Shown one piece after another: positions 44,167 to 56,049 of a stretch of DNA of 64,000 nt (positions are counted from its first letter, which is position 1; the number at the start of each line of letters is the position of its first letter). A program made the position numbers and the translations under genes. The stretch comes from Armillaria gallica (lineage: Eukaryota > Basidiomycota > Agaricomycetes > Agaricales > Physalacriaceae). The notes beneath the pieces were generated by a model that worked only from the letters and a program-made list of their open reading frames with translations, had not been told where the DNA came from and did not search any database. The stretch spans positions 3,968,001-4,032,000 of the forward strand of contig JBANDB010000006.1 in NCBI GenBank assembly GCA_037576215.1. Direction: 5' to 3'.

Positions 44167-44902
44167 TCAACCTGACGCCATTGTAAATGAGTTCGTCATC
44201 TCCTCTAAATGGATAAGTACTTCAAGTAACGCTCCAAATAAGAACCCAAGCGCATGAGCAGGGGAATCGCACGCCTTCAGAATTGAATAGTCACTAGACG
44301 CGGAGTCAAAGATCCCGAACAAGAATTTGGCGGGACTGCATTTTTGCGATGGGACAGTCAGATCCTCTGAAAAAGGACGGAAAGGGAGAATCGAGGATGG
44401 TGGGTTTCGGTTTTCTCGCGTTTGAAAGAGAGCTTGATAGATGATGGATGGATTATCGCAGATCAGTGTGGGGCAATGAAACGAAGGGTTTCGTCCTGGT
44501 TCTGCTGTTCGACTCGAGTGATGTTGCATAAAGACGATGAACTCCTTGCAGGTATACTTATCGTTGTTAGCTTGACAGAACCGGGGGGCATCTGAAAGAT
44601 TGGAGATCGCGATGAGGCTCATATATACTGCGAGATACGTACAGAATGGATTGTACCAGACGATGGTATCTGCAATTCCACAAGCTCTCCACATCGCGTA
44701 AATGAGAGTGAGGAAGGGACGGGCGGTGGACCCCAATTACTTGAAGACTCGGATTCAATACCTTCCAGGTGTTTTGGTCCTTGCCCAACACTGATATATT
44801 TTGGTACGTTTCAGTTTGTATCCACCTAAAAATTATATACTTCGCCACTATAAACTGAACTTCAGTGTTTGTACGGTAGTCATGGTCGGAAATGGAGTTC
44901 AT
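44167..44902 (-). pseudogene. unrecognised minus-strand gene R, copy 2 (189-codon frame)
   Basis: The longest frame runs from 44736 to 44167: MGSTARPFLTLIYAMWRACG, ADTIVWYNPFCTYLAVYMS, then FIVFMQHHSSRTAEPGRNPS, FRPFSEDLTVPSQKCSPAKF, and ends ALLEVLIHLEEMTNSFTMAS. An upstream piece (44902-44740) contains ETYQNISVLGKDQNTWKVLN. The first copy (23470-24223) has the same pieces, with frameshifts. Possible introns make the model uncertain. I do not recognise the family. It sits just upstream of, and divergent from, the FAD oxidoreductase copy D. Confidence 0.4.
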
Positions 44903-45029
44903 GAATTAATGAAAATTTGACACTTGCCCGACGAGCCGTGTTCCTGATCCCGACGACGATCATCGTCAAGCCATTGATATCGTCGAAGGACAACTGGTAA
45001 CACCTCTTCAAGAGCCATGTTGGCAGTCA

Positions 45030-46175
45030 TCGTTTTCACTCCTACCAGTGACTATCGACGCTCTACAAGAGATTTTTCTTCGTACCGGCGCATCTCCAAG
45101 CGGCTCCAATTTGGTCGATCCCGGCGTTGCCCATCCAAAAAGAAAGCTCATCTGCAGCTCTGCCAGCATCCACGGACGTTGTGATTGTTGGGTCTGAGAT
45201 AACAAGCAGTATTCGCGCGTACTCTGCTTGACGCGGATGGAGCTTTGGATGTTGTGATGTTGGAAGCGATGCGTGCTCTGAGGTCAGTGTGGAACGGGGG
45301 ACATATCATGCCACCGCTATACAATGAATACCTCGACTTGAAGAAGAAACACAGCGCAGAGGCGGCGAAACAGATCATTTACCTCCGGCTCTCGCATTTG
45401 GATGGGCTGATTAGCGTTGCAGAGGAAGAGGGCCTGACAGAGGAGAGCCAGTGTCGCAAGGTAGATTGTTTTTTGACAAAGTCGTGTTTGAGGGAGCCAA
45501 GGAGAAGCTGGGGCACTATTTGAAGGAAGGAGCTGCTGAGCGAGAAGGGTGGCTGGGGTACGACAGATGGACCAGCAGGAATGCAGTTTGCGGATGGGGT
45601 GGGCGGGGTCATCTCAACGACGGGTGAGGCGGTGCATCCATACCGACTCGTCACAGGAATCATCTCAAGGCTGCTCAAGACGTAATCTTCTTTCCGGTTG
45701 TACATGCGCACACCCTGTCTCTCCATCGTCCACACGTCCCGCGGCAATATCTGCGCCAAACACATTGTCCACACTACCAATGGATGGACGTCCCACCTCC
45801 TCGCGCCAATGCGGGAAAAGATTGTCCCCATACGTAGCCATACGATGGCACACTAGCAGCGCACAGGAACGGGCTTGGTTGATGGATGGCTAGTTTATGC
45901 TGTACCCAGGCATCCGAGCGATGGGACTACCTACCCAGTAACCACCTTACTCTGCGACACTCGGCGAGAACCCACACGCGTTTATGTTTGGTGGTGGTGT
46001 TGAGATGGACACCACATCCTTCTTTGACGCTGTCGGATGTGCTGACGACAGCCAAGTTGAATTTCAAGCATCGGCATACCTTGGTGGGGTACTTTGCACG
46101 GGGATATGTTGCCAATTCAATTACTCCCGATGTCAACGGAGCAAAGTTCGTGATCCAAGGAAATATTATATGTAA
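45030..46175 (+). pseudogene. FAD-dependent oxidoreductase (copy D), frameshifted
   Basis: STDVVIVGSEITSS replaces the GSGITG loop, so the second Gly is lost. It continues as LDVVMLEAMRAL, WNGGHIMPPLYNEYLDLKKK, LSHLDGLISVAEEEGLTEES, then after a frame change KLGHYLKE, GPAGMQFADGVGGVISTTGE, HTTNGWTSHLLAPM, FMFGGGVEMDTTSFFDAVG and AYLGGVLCTGI. The end is the same LGG truncation as in the other plus copies. At least four frameshifts. Confidence 0.63.
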
Positions 46176-46515
46176 GCGAAACAGTGCCACACACTGATTC
46201 GAGGTGATAACATTCTAGGTAGAACCGTGTTGTAACTACAACCCCCCTGAGGTTCTCCTTGTATACATCTAGTAATAACAGGACGAGCACACATCGTATG
46301 TGCTATCACTTTGCTTCTGCTTCAGGTCTTCGTTCTGACTGGAATGATTAGCGCTTCAATGGCGTTAGGAATGGATTTAATGAAATGGCTAGGGATGAGC
46401 GGAAATTGTATGTACTATCATTTTCCTTCCACATCAAGTCTCCGTACTGACTAGAGTTGTTAGCGCTTCACCCGCGACAACTTTGGATTCAAGACGAGGG
46501 CTACACAAATCCTTC

Positions 46516-48359
46516 ATGCAGAGACAACGCGGTACGTAGTGTAAAACCCAATACAATGACATTGAATAACTTCAGTATCACTGAGAAAGACATCTCTACA
46601 ATACTATTCAAACCTCTCCAACGTCACTATCACCGCTCCCATTGAAGATGGTTTGTCGATCGAAGATATCAAAGTCCCAAATCAACGAGCCTATACGGGT
46701 TCAAAGCCCGTCATACCATCCTCTCTTGCTGACACCCCCAGCGCCAGCCTCGGCATTGACGAACTGATGAAGACACTGAACAGCACTCTTGGCACCAAAT
46801 ACGACCTCACCCCTTCTCTGACATCCCTTCTCGAAGCGTACATCTCAAAGGAATATGACTTTGGCACCATATATGGTTATCTCCGCCCCATGTGGTTTGA
46901 CTGCGACTTGAACTACGTCAAAGATTCACTACGCATCTCTGAAGCGACGGACCTAGAAATACGGCAACAAGCGCTGGTTGATGGACAGATCACTTGGCAG
47001 GGACTGACCATGGCCCCTAGGCGCGTCTGGGATCTCTTCAGTAACAGGGTGGTGCCGTGGTGGGTTGCCTTGCACACACCATGGGGAATATCACATGCCT
47101 GGTTGGATAACAGCCGTCGCAAAAATATCCTCACTCCCATCAATGGACATGAATGGCCTGTGCCCATTCCAAAAGATGCCAATCTCGATCTCATCCGTAT
47201 CGAAATGCTGAATCTCGGAGCAGAGTATGCATGGCTGGATGTCCTCTGTTTGAGGCAGGAAGGGGGGCGAAATGAGGATCTGCGTGCGGGGGAGTGGATG
47301 TTGGATGTGCCCACCATTGGAAATGCATATGTCTTGGAAAATGTGGTTTGCTACTTCAACGGGCTTGGACGACCTTTGGAGGGTGGTTGTGATTTCTATA
47401 GTGCTCGGAGTTGGTTCAAGCGCACGTGGACGTTACAGGAAACGAGTTGCAATTGGACAATAGGCGGGGATACAGGAGACGAGCTGTTGAATAAGAAATT
47501 ACGGGAAAGATACGAGTCGCAGCTGGCATCTATGCGAAGGGCCGGCCGAGCCACGGTCGGAGTGGTCCGCTGGCTATCGCTGTTGCGGGATCGCGCGTCC
47601 GAGAAGGATGTGGATAAAGTTGCAGCACTGACATACTTTTCGGCATCCGACGGCACACCAGCACACAGTGAAACACGACCCACTATGTCTACCACTCACG
47701 ATTTCACAAAGATCGACCCCATTTCAAATGATAATTCCATCAGAACGGGCGATCCAACCTTGACCATAGCACCGGCATACTCTGAGCTGGAGTCTGCTGA
47801 AGATGCTTGGACAGCTCTGGTGAAGGTGATGTCAGAGTATAATCGTCCGGAGATGCTCTTTTTGTATCATGAACCCGGGCCTGAAAGGAATGTATGGAGA
47901 CCATCATGGCAGCAGGCTATGAATTGGGATGCGCGAAGTACTTCAACGTATTTCTACCGCCCTTCCGAGTCTTTTGGGCATGTTGATTACAATATGAAGA
48001 CAGGTACCTATTCATACAATGGTTGGTGCATTCAATCAGCACAGGTACAAGGGTTGGCCACACTGGTAGCAGCGCCCCGCGAAGGACACCTGATTGTCCA
48101 AACCCTGAACAGAGAGGAGCATCAATACAAAATTTACGCTGGTCATCAATACCCAATACCAGACGGTGTATACTCATTGCTATGCGACCAAGTGTACAAA
48201 TCACAAAACACTCTATGCGTTGTCGGGAAAATGCTACCCGATCGAACGTTCCTAAAGACATCGGTGTTCGAAATCATTGGCTGGCCGTGCGATGAAAAGA
48301 TGTGGAAGAGTATGGCCCTGAGTATGGGTGCGAAAAAGTCACCTATCGTTCTTGGTTGA
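46516..48359 (+). CDS. HET-domain protein, intact frame (copy D)
   Basis: The main exon is open from 46576 to the TGA at 48357-48359. A spliced model is possible: ATG at 46516, 16-bp exon 1, intron 46532-46575 (GTACGT, branch-like TTGAATAAC, CTTCAG), and exon 2 from 46576, giving 599 codons in frame and starting MQRQRVSLRKTS. The HET landmarks GISHAW, YAWLDVLCLRQ and SWFKRTWTLQE are all present at about residues 176-294 of that model. Compared with C and E this copy has 9 extra bases just after the start of exon 2, and it differs in the patches around SMRRAGRATVG, TSTYFYRPSESFG and CDQVYKSQN. The ATGGCT used as a possible start in B and C is AGGGCT here. The upstream neighbour is a broken FAD oxidoreductase. 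Confidence 0.83.
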
Positions 48360-48559
48360 AATTCTTAAACCAAAGTCAATTATGCTTCGGAAAAGTGTCA
48401 CTCCTCGCACCATAATATGCACCATGTATCGAATACTGCCTCTAGTACTAAAACCACGCTCATTTCCCTTCGTTCTGCCTTGATATCAGATGTATAAATC
48501 CTACAGATCCATCGCAGCCAGCACAGGCTTAATAAGTTGTATCATCAGGTTAAGCATGG

Positions 48560-49270
48560 GATTGTAAGTAAATTCCTGGAGTTTACAAAGCCCGCAGGAG
48601 ACTTAAAAACGGCATCAAGAGAGGGGCCAGAGAGCTCACGTTCAAGCTCCAGCCTGAGCCTCAGCTCACAGGCCATTCTACATATTCCCATCTCCCCTGT
48701 CATCGTCTCCCTCTTCTCTACCCACCTCTTCCAAACGTCGAGTACATACATCGAACATAACACAGTAATACTCTCTTGTACATCAGTTATATTCTTGAGA
48801 TAAGGTGCACTGTGTACAACGGTCGAACTTGGTGGAACCGACAAATACTAAGCTTCGAAGAAGTGTTTCAAGCCGACACGTCAATGAAGCAAAGAGGATT
48901 CGTTAACAGACGATAGTGCATCGCCGGATACATCTACTTTTTGGAGATCAACAGCGAAGCAGATAGTGATAACAGATCTTACCAGCACATTGAGAAGAAC
49001 GAGGAACAGGCTAGTATTCTTTTGACGGAACTCGACAGCATGTCTTGTTCATCATCTCTAGCAAAGAATGGGCAAGAATGGTAAAACGAATAATATTTGT
49101 TTCCGGTACTCCTCTCAAACTGTGATAGCATATACGACGGCATCTGGATGCACCCTGTGAAAATGAGGTCAGAGGGAAGAAGAAAAACAACGATAGCGGT
49201 AGTATATACCATCTCAGAGTTCGAGCCATCGCTTCCTCTTCAGCGATGTGCTCGTTGATAGGCCAACACA
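48560..49270. other. segment W, copy 3
   Basis: This is more diverged than copies 1 and 2. The plus-strand EINSEADSDNRSYQHIEKNE piece with EEQASILLTELDSM (48950-49040) is best kept here and is open for about 30 codons. That supports the idea of a former coding exon. The family is unknown. Confidence 0.35.
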
Positions 49271-49309
49271 GCATCATGAGACGACCGTCTAGTCACCAGC
49301 CACCCTTAC

Positions 49310-50213
49310 CTCCCATTGAACAGCTCGTGCATCCTATATACCGTCTTGACACCTTCCCTTGTCACATTTAGCGAACTCTGCCGTCCAAGACATCATCAGC
49401 GAGCGCGAGAGCGAGAACGAAAACCTCGACTGCATCGTCTCCATCGGGACCACGTATGCGGCACGTCGAGCAGAATCCGCTTATTATCAGACGTGGACAT
49501 TTGTTCAAATAGCTCGGTAGTCTTGAGGTTCGATGCGTAGCAAACGACGCCAGTCGCGCCGACGTGGAGATTTGGAAAGTTCTCGAGGAGGCGCAGGCCG
49601 AATGGTGAAGCAGTGAGTGCAAAGCCAAAGATAAACGCTGGTTTGAAGGGTAGATGGTCGAGGTAGACATATGGTTCTCTCCGCGTCCCTTTCCGCCTCC
49701 CGTGTATGCACCTGGAAGCACATCTGGCATGTAGTGGTAATGCAAGCCGATCTCACCAAGTCCAACACAAGATGGATGCGACAGCGCAGTGAGAATCTCA
49801 GATTCGACGACAGTAGAAATTATCGAGAGGCAGCTGCTTCAAAGTCGCAGAACGCACTGGAGAACGCCTGCCGGTGAGTTAGTAAGATAACCAAAGCAAA
49901 AAGGAGAACGTACCGATACCCTCCCATCTCCCATCCGCCAGCTCCTTCTATGTGCCTCGCATGAACACTTCCGACTCGCACCACACATCCACTACCGTCT
50001 CTACTTCTCACCCGCATATGCGCCCTCGACGAAGTCAAACACTGTCTCATACTCCCCTTCAGGGTACTTTGAGCAGTACAAAGGAAACGTAGAGGGAAGA
50101 TGCGTATGGGTGTCGACTATCGTAGAGTAGGAGGTCGACGCGTGCTAGGGAGAGCCGGAGGTCATCAGGTCGTGAGGAGGACGAGAGCTCTTTTTCTTGT
50201 TGTTCTTTCCTAT
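49310..50213 (-). pseudogene. TatD-like hydrolase, decayed copy 3
   Basis: This copy shows the family most clearly. VDTHTHLPSTFPLYCSKYPE (about 50130-50065) carries the TatD HxH motif and leads into GEYETVFDFVEG. Then come SCVGLGEIGLHYHYMPDV, QVHTREAERDAERTI, LHCFTIRP-like sequence, FPNLHVGATGVVCYASNLKT and NKRILLDVPHTW, matching the TatD order GEIGLDY, VHxREA, HCFTG and LLETDxP. The His of VHTREAE and HCFT are retained, but the final LLETD acid motif has become LLDV. The start ATG of copies 1, 2 and 4 is ATA here (50211-50213 on the complement), and frames shift several times. Confidence 0.68.
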
Positions 50214-50371
50214 GGCGATAGAGATGATTGTAAAGTACTGTAGACGGGAGCGGGAGGCAAGTTGCAGCATGAAAGTATTGGACAAAAAGGCGTGTGCCGT
50301 CCGTTTTGTACGAGTCCTTCTTTCCCACTTCACTTCAATACCACTGCCGGAAATTTGAATCCCTTCCGGAA

Positions 50372-50800
50372 ATGGCGGCACAATACCTCCCGAGTCGAAG
50401 AGACGGCGTCGAGGAGTTGGAGGTGAACATGGAGGGAAGCGCATTCTGCGTAGCCATGAGAGCGGAGTATCACAGCGTCGCCAACGTGGTCTTGGACATG
50501 GTGTCGCGGCAAGAGCTGGATCAGGAGGTAGAATGCACGCGAATAGGTGGGGAGGCGTCGGGCGTCCAGCAGATGTGGCCTGTATACGTTTCTGCCCAAT
50601 TGCTCATGGGGATCATCCGACGTGCAAGGTATCATGGCAGGGAACTGCGAAGAATCGAATTGTGTGGCGACGTCTCGAATCCAACGTCAGAGAGTCGTGA
50701 CGGTAAGCGGGAAGAATTATTCGGATATTTCCGAAGCATAATTCCTAGCATCCCTACAGGCAGTAGTGGTTATAGTAAGGACTCGATAGTAAGAAGGTAA
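50372..50800 (+). pseudogene. unrecognised gene Q, copy 3 (longest frame)
   Basis: From ATG 50372: MAAQYLPSRRDGVEELEVNM, GSAFCVAMRAEYHSVANVVL, DMVSRQELDQEVECTRIGGE and ASGVQQMWPVYVSAQL. The frame stays open to 50800. An internal section present in the other copies (the KVDIGNASIGTVY part) is missing, and its loss joins the two halves in frame. The tail after about 50640 is shared with the spacers at 19735 and 63310 and may not be coding. Family unknown. Confidence 0.4.
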
Positions 50801-50879
50801 GATTGTTCAGATATTTCTTACGCATAGTCTACAAGATCTTGATAAACATATGCATGACGCGATGTTTGCCTGTCTTATC

Positions 50880-51170
50880 CTTCTGACCTGCCCACCCACG
50901 GCAGTTCATCTGCGGAGATGCCCAAAAGTTTTCAAAACACCAGACCTCGCCTTCTTCACGCGCCGACTTGCCTCCTGACCAAAATACGCCGCCAGTGCTC
51001 CACCAAGGTACGCCGAGACTCGAAACTCGACTTGGCTGTCATCGGCACATCCCACAGCATCAAAGAAGGACTGGGTACCCATCTCGATACTGCCAAACTT
51101 AAACTCTGCATGGGGTTCTCGCTGGGTCTTGCAGGGTCAGGCGGCTGTTGGGTGAGATAGTCCTCGGACA
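50880..51170 (-). pseudogene. FAD-dependent oxidoreductase, minus-strand C-terminal fragment m5
   Basis: The minus strand reads LTQQPPDPARPSENPMQSL, then a frame change to a region with AYLGGALAAYFGQEA and a basic segment. This is the part beyond the LGG point that the plus-strand copies lack. The N-terminal two thirds are missing. The X repeat begins at about 51240 on its right side. Confidence 0.5.
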
Positions 51171-51239
51171 CGCCTGGGTATCACAAACGACCGCGTACCA
51201 AGCCATCCGTCCTTCAAGCCTATCCCTGCGCGCTGTACT

Positions 51240-52180
51240 GCCATATATATCCTGACGTGGTAATATAGCACGAAGACGGCGTGTCTCGTTGGCTGTTCGA
51301 AGATTAGACGGCCCTCGCTTCGCGATCCTCCATCGTTCCATGAGGATGCACCTAGGTACGGCCGTCTGCTAATACGTGAGGGGCTCCTCTCATCCTAGCA
51401 GGGTCAGCGTAAGGTCCATCTGATACGGCGCGTCTCCCTGACGAGAAATATTATAACTCTTCGGTCGTCGAGTCGTTCGATGGGCTTCAAGTTCCCGGTA
51501 GCCCGGTGGTAGAAGGCTTCCATTCTTTCTTCTGCTCGTACATTCCAGCTCGCTCCTTGTTCAGCCTATCGAACCGTTGTTTAGATGAACCTCCAGCTGG
51601 GCGGTCAATGAACGTTCCCTGAAATGGAATTTGAAGATCCTATCCAGCGAAGGAACGCCCGACTCTCTTTCTTGACTAGCATCAGGAAAGTTTCCTCAGG
51701 TTGTGTGAGGAGAGGAGGCGTGCGCGTGTTGTGATCATGTTTGGCGGATAGAACTGGACGACGAGGTGGATCTCCCTCCCTCCTTCGTCTCCTCACTCAT
51801 CGGAAATCGATACATTGCGGCAGCGCTGCACAATGAACGGAGCTCGTCACGCCAAGTCGAGGGCCAGGGAAGATCAGGCAAAGCGATGTGGAAAGGGAGA
51901 GTATTGTTGAGACTAGGTCTACACGAAGGTTAACATTATTCAAAGAATGGAGGAAGTATAATTCACCTGAATAAATCCTGTGCGTTCCTTGGGTCCTTGC
52001 AACTTGTTCCTTGACGTCGTTGTCATAGGCACTTTGAGTTTGCAGGAAAGCGATACATCGTCTCTGGGCGACCTAAATATTGAAGTTGGACGTTGAGGTT
52101 AGATGTTGAGGCTGTTGGCGTCGTTAAGGATGAGTGGAGGTACTGGAGGATCTACTTGGAATCATATTGGCCAAAGAAAA
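51240..52180 (-). pseudogene. X repeat family, copy X2a
   Basis: Corresponds to 2100-2900. It has the same GTGAATTATACTTCCTCC word (complement, near 51960) and the same order of shared words. No long frame. It marks the left edge of the second beta block. Confidence 0.4.
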
Positions 52181-52284
52181 GCATAGACATGAAAATACGA
52201 CTCACTCTTACATTTCATTCACCTTGTTCCTCCCATCCATAGCATGATACCCAACCGACGCCTTCGAAAGGGAGAAGACTCCCA

Positions 52285-52470
52285 GACTCCCAGTGGCCAA
52301 CCCTACTACACCAATCCCTGCGTCGCCCATCTGAAAAGAAGTCACATCTCCAGCTTTGCCAGAATGCGCTGGTTGTTGTAATTATCGGGTCTGGAGTAAC
52401 GGGCACGGCATTGGCGTGTACACTGCTTGATGCGGATAGGACGTCGCTGTGGACGGGAGGTTGAAGCGAT
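52285..52470 (+). pseudogene. FAD-dependent oxidoreductase, N-terminal stub 2
   Basis: Counterpart of 3070-3304. Pieces are LPVANPTTP, then ALVVVIIGSGVTGTALACTL near 52370-52430, with a complete GxGxxG loop, and LDADR. Only about 60 codons remain, followed by unrelated sequence upstream of the Mcm10-like gene. Confidence 0.58.
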
Positions 52471-52741
52471 GGAGGCGACTTGAAATAGTCGGAGGGAGTC
52501 ACGTAAAAGACGTCAAGAAGACAATGTTTTAGCAGGGACGTTGACAACGGCGCTTTAGAGATGGGCATTCTCACGGAAAAGACGTCGGAACACGGAAGAG
52601 ATTGGCGTGTGCAGCTTGGCGCGTGACCGCTGATTTCATCGAGGGCCGGCCTTTCATCGACATTCATTGTCACTACCTCAACGTTGATCACAACGGTGAC
52701 GACGGCCGCCCGGCACTGTCTTGCTTGACATTCCTCGCGCC

Positions 52742-54776
52742 ATGGACAGTCTCCGACGATTCGCTCGCCCAGACACCAGACGAATCCCAATAGGCACAAG
52801 ATGATATCCACAAGGAAATCGCCCGGCTCGAAGCTCAGCTCCGGTCCTATGTCCCAATCTCACCAAAGAAGAGCATGATGGCAGCTAGGGAATTTGTCGA
52901 CACGGCCAACACCGTCTCCGAGTGAGTAGGCTGCTGATATTGTGGGCGCTACCTGAACCTATCTACACTAGAAAAGGAACGGAGGCCGACTCAGCTATAC
53001 CGCGTCAAACATGTCCAGCAACAATGGCACCAGTTCCTCCATCATCCAAAGTCCCGACATCTTTGCCTCCAAAGCCTGCGCCATCAGCTGTTTTGGCCAA
53101 ATTGGCGAAGAACAGGCGCCTCAGCCTCAACGACGGAGAGGTCGAACCCTCGCACTCAGTTGTATTCACCGACAAGCCTGCTGAGATGAAATCAGCAGCT
53201 GGACCGCACCACGATGAAAGGCTGGCTCTCATTGAAGATTTTGCACTGGGCCTTTACGACCACAAGCCACCTTTTGATGACCCCAAAGTCGGGTATACGG
53301 CTTTCGTATGTAGTCCGTCTTAACTTGACGTTTCGTCTTCATTCTCATTGTTCTTCTAGTTCTCGCTTCCTTCCACATGAGCGTCTATAAGATCACTTCG
53401 ACGTTTCTACATCGCCCCGTCCCGACTCTACTCATGTGTGCGACGATTGGATTACCTTTGCAGTCGTCGCCGAATGTGGTCCTATCAAGTTCGGTAAAGC
53501 ATCCACGCGTGACTGTCGAAGCGAATGACGAAGGCAGGAAAACAGACACGAAAAGGAAAGGGAAGCAGAAGCAGCAACCGCCCAAACCTTCGGGGAAGAA
53601 GTACGTCGACATTGGTTTGAGGTCACGCTCGGCATCTTCTGCGACTGGCGGCAAAGCAGTCATACGATGGGATGCGTTTCTGTCATCGTTATTCGAGCCG
53701 GACGGCTTTGACGTAGAACCGTGAGATAATAGTTCAAAGGAGAAGATTTACAAGGGCAGCAGTCGAGGTGCCTTTGAATCAATGTCCAAGCTGAAAGAGA
53801 TCAATGTCATTGCGTTGATGAATTCCCAAAATTCTGAAACCATTTCAGGTATTCATGCTTCCTTTACCTTGTCGTCTCTCTGATCGTTCGTAGCATGCAA
53901 CCAGTAATCTTCATCCCACAAACAACATCCTCGCACTGACACTGGAATTCGCTGGCACGATCACTGCGATAGGCCGAGCAAAATACCTGGGAATGTGTAG
54001 TCCTTATCTAAGCGCGGCGGGTCAGTGTACGGTTCGTGGTGCACGAACGAGTGAGCAATAGCTGTGAGTGGCATGTTCCATTAAATTTTGTCGCCCTGCA
54101 TGTCCTCAATTCTCCGTTTCGTAAGTGAAGTAACTTTTGAAAAATGATCCGCTCTTACTTTTTGCCAGGACATTTGACATGTCGAACACTGCAATCAAGA
54201 AATGAAAACCCGCCTACGATCCTGCGTGGGAATGGGGAAGACGCAGAGGGTTCAGCGACCTATGTGGTATCAGGACATATCGTAAAGAGTCCAGGTCCGA
54301 GTTCGTTAGAGGTTTCGGAAAATATTGGCAGGGAAAAGCAAGCGAAGGCTCAGCGGTTGCGCTAAAGATGCAGATGAGGCTTTCAAAACCCTTTTGGACC
54401 TGGACAAGGAGGGGATGAAGGCGGTGATTACCGCTAGGGAGTTTACTCAGAAGGAGGATGGAAGGAAGATGCAACGACGAGAGCCCCAAGACTGAACCGA
54501 GTACAAAGGAAAGTATTCCGAACCATTACAGAGATGGTCAAGCGACTAGGCGTCAATCCCGCAGCCGGCTAGTATGGTTCAACCACGGGACGAATCTCAT
54601 CTGAAGGAGAAGGTCCGTTGATTCTTAAGTAATATTCATTCAATGTCGTTGACATTTTTCACCAGCTCGAAGTGCTGGCAGCTATGCAGTCAGCAAAGAG
54701 AACGTTCGATTTGACTGCGGAGAGAGCTGGGAATGCTAGTGTTGGAGATGCCACGACGGTTGACCTTGACGACTGA
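52742..54776 (+). pseudogene. Mcm10-like DNA replication factor, decayed copy 2
   Basis: The order is the same as in copy 1: RDDIHKEIARLEAQLRSYVP, an intron near 52923-52970, a proline-rich linker (PPSSKVPTSLPPKPAPSAVL), RRLSLNDGEVEP, and a region with GRKTDTKRKGKQKQQPPKPS and GKKYVDIGLRSRSASSAT. AVIRWDAFLSSLFEPDGFDV and RGAFESMSKLKEINVIALMN follow. The zinc segment is damaged (TITAIGRAKYLGMC is kept, the CDKxVSDVCEWHV part only partly). The C-terminus is better kept than in copy 1: LEVLAAMQSAKRTFDLTAER ending VDLDD. Stops and frameshifts (for example the TGA at 53722) prevent a full protein. Confidence 0.7.
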
Positions 54777-54921
54777 ATGTTGGAATCGCATACTTGATAT
54801 CCATTTGAATCTACATACCTCGTATAGTACACAATAATTTGTAAGACTAGCTACGAATGATAGACGATGAAGAACATCCTTGTATCTCGTTTTACGAGAG
54901 AACGCTTGGAGTCGCGAAAAA

Positions 54922-56049
54922 GGGCTCGTTACTGATGTCTGTGGGATCAATCAAATAAATAAATAAACCAAAAAGAATTACTGAATTAGGAAATTGCTAT
55001 ATTAGTTCAGTCAAAGTCCAGTGATGTGAACGCGAGACTTCGTCGCGTTCAAATCTATCTCCCAACATGATTTCTTTGCACTAGTAGTATGTCTACCCAG
55101 ACAATCTGTCTTCCCACCATTCTTGCACTCATTTTTGCGGAGCTGAATCACCGTAATCCTCCTATAACAATTCTCAGAGTCTGCACATTTTCGGCAGCGT
55201 CGTTTCTGGTGCGATCCTTTAAGTTTCTGTACTGAAACGGTAGCAGAATGGTGGAGGTGGTACCAAACATGTTTGAGCTTGCATTGAAAAATTTGGTTGT
55301 CTTGTATGCCCTCAATGGGTTAAATGGAATAAATTTATGAAATGGGAATCTGAAGGATAATTATACCAGACGCGTTGGCTGAGTCCAAGCCAAGTCCTGG
55401 GCAATGAATTGCGAGCATTCGGGTCCGTCTTTGTCGACTGACGCAGTCACAGAGCTTGGTTCAATCAAGTGAAGCTGAGTGGAATCTGGATAGGAGTAAT
55501 GGGGTCAGCGGTAAGACCAGGGACCATCCTATGACAAAAAATTATCAGCTGTAATTGTCGAAATATAGTACACCCTCAAAATTACGGCCACCCGAAGCAT
55601 CTGTTCTCCGCATAGCAGCCTCCAGGATTTTGAGGTATATCTTTCTCTCAATCACGGAAGTCAGATCCTATTGTATTTAAACATCCGTAGAAAAATATAT
55701 CAGGCAAGCGAATTTTCTGCGGTAACGCCTCCGATCTCAGCGGTTCGTATGTGCCTTTCCTCAATATTGCTTGGAGATACAACTGGTCGGTTGTAAGGCC
55801 AGTTGTCCGGGGAAGAAAAGCAGACAAAAAACTGATTCAAAGAGTTATCAAAAGTATTTAAATTGCTTGAGCAGCCAAACGAAGCTTCTTGGGCTTGGCC
55901 GCGCGTGTTAGTGAGTGGTAAAAGTTCAACGCGTCTTTAAACTCCAAATCCGGATGCTCGCGTGGAGGCCACGCGAGATGTTCACGTGATGTTCAATTTG
56001 AATTCAGTAACAGTAATCAGTAAATTCCACGGACATCAGTAACGAGCCC
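54922..56049. mobile_element. 1,128-bp terminal-inverted-repeat DNA element
   Basis: The ends are inverted repeats of 26 bp with two mismatches: the left (54922-54947) begins GGGCTCGTTACTGATG and the right (56024-56049) ends CATCAGTAACGAGCCC. Both are flanked by GAAAAA (54916-54921 and 56050-56055), a 6-bp target duplication. The empty target (GCGAAAAAGAGGG) is visible in the related X copies near 1290 and 1998. The interior has no transposase I recognise, so the element is probably non-autonomous. It carries one cysteine-rich minus frame. Confidence 0.88.
55030..55230 (-). CDS. cysteine-rich, zinc-knuckle-like coding remnant in the TIR element
   Basis: The minus strand reads HQKRRCRKCADSENCYRRIT, then NECKNGGKTDCLGRHTT and KKSCWEID. 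Cysteine spacing (CxxC, then single Cys at intervals of 5-14) is like the zinc-knuckle tails of basidiomycete transposon-associated proteins. There is no ATG near and no longer frame upstream, so it looks like the C-terminal exon of a lost element protein. The assignment is an inference from spacing only. Confidence 0.35.
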
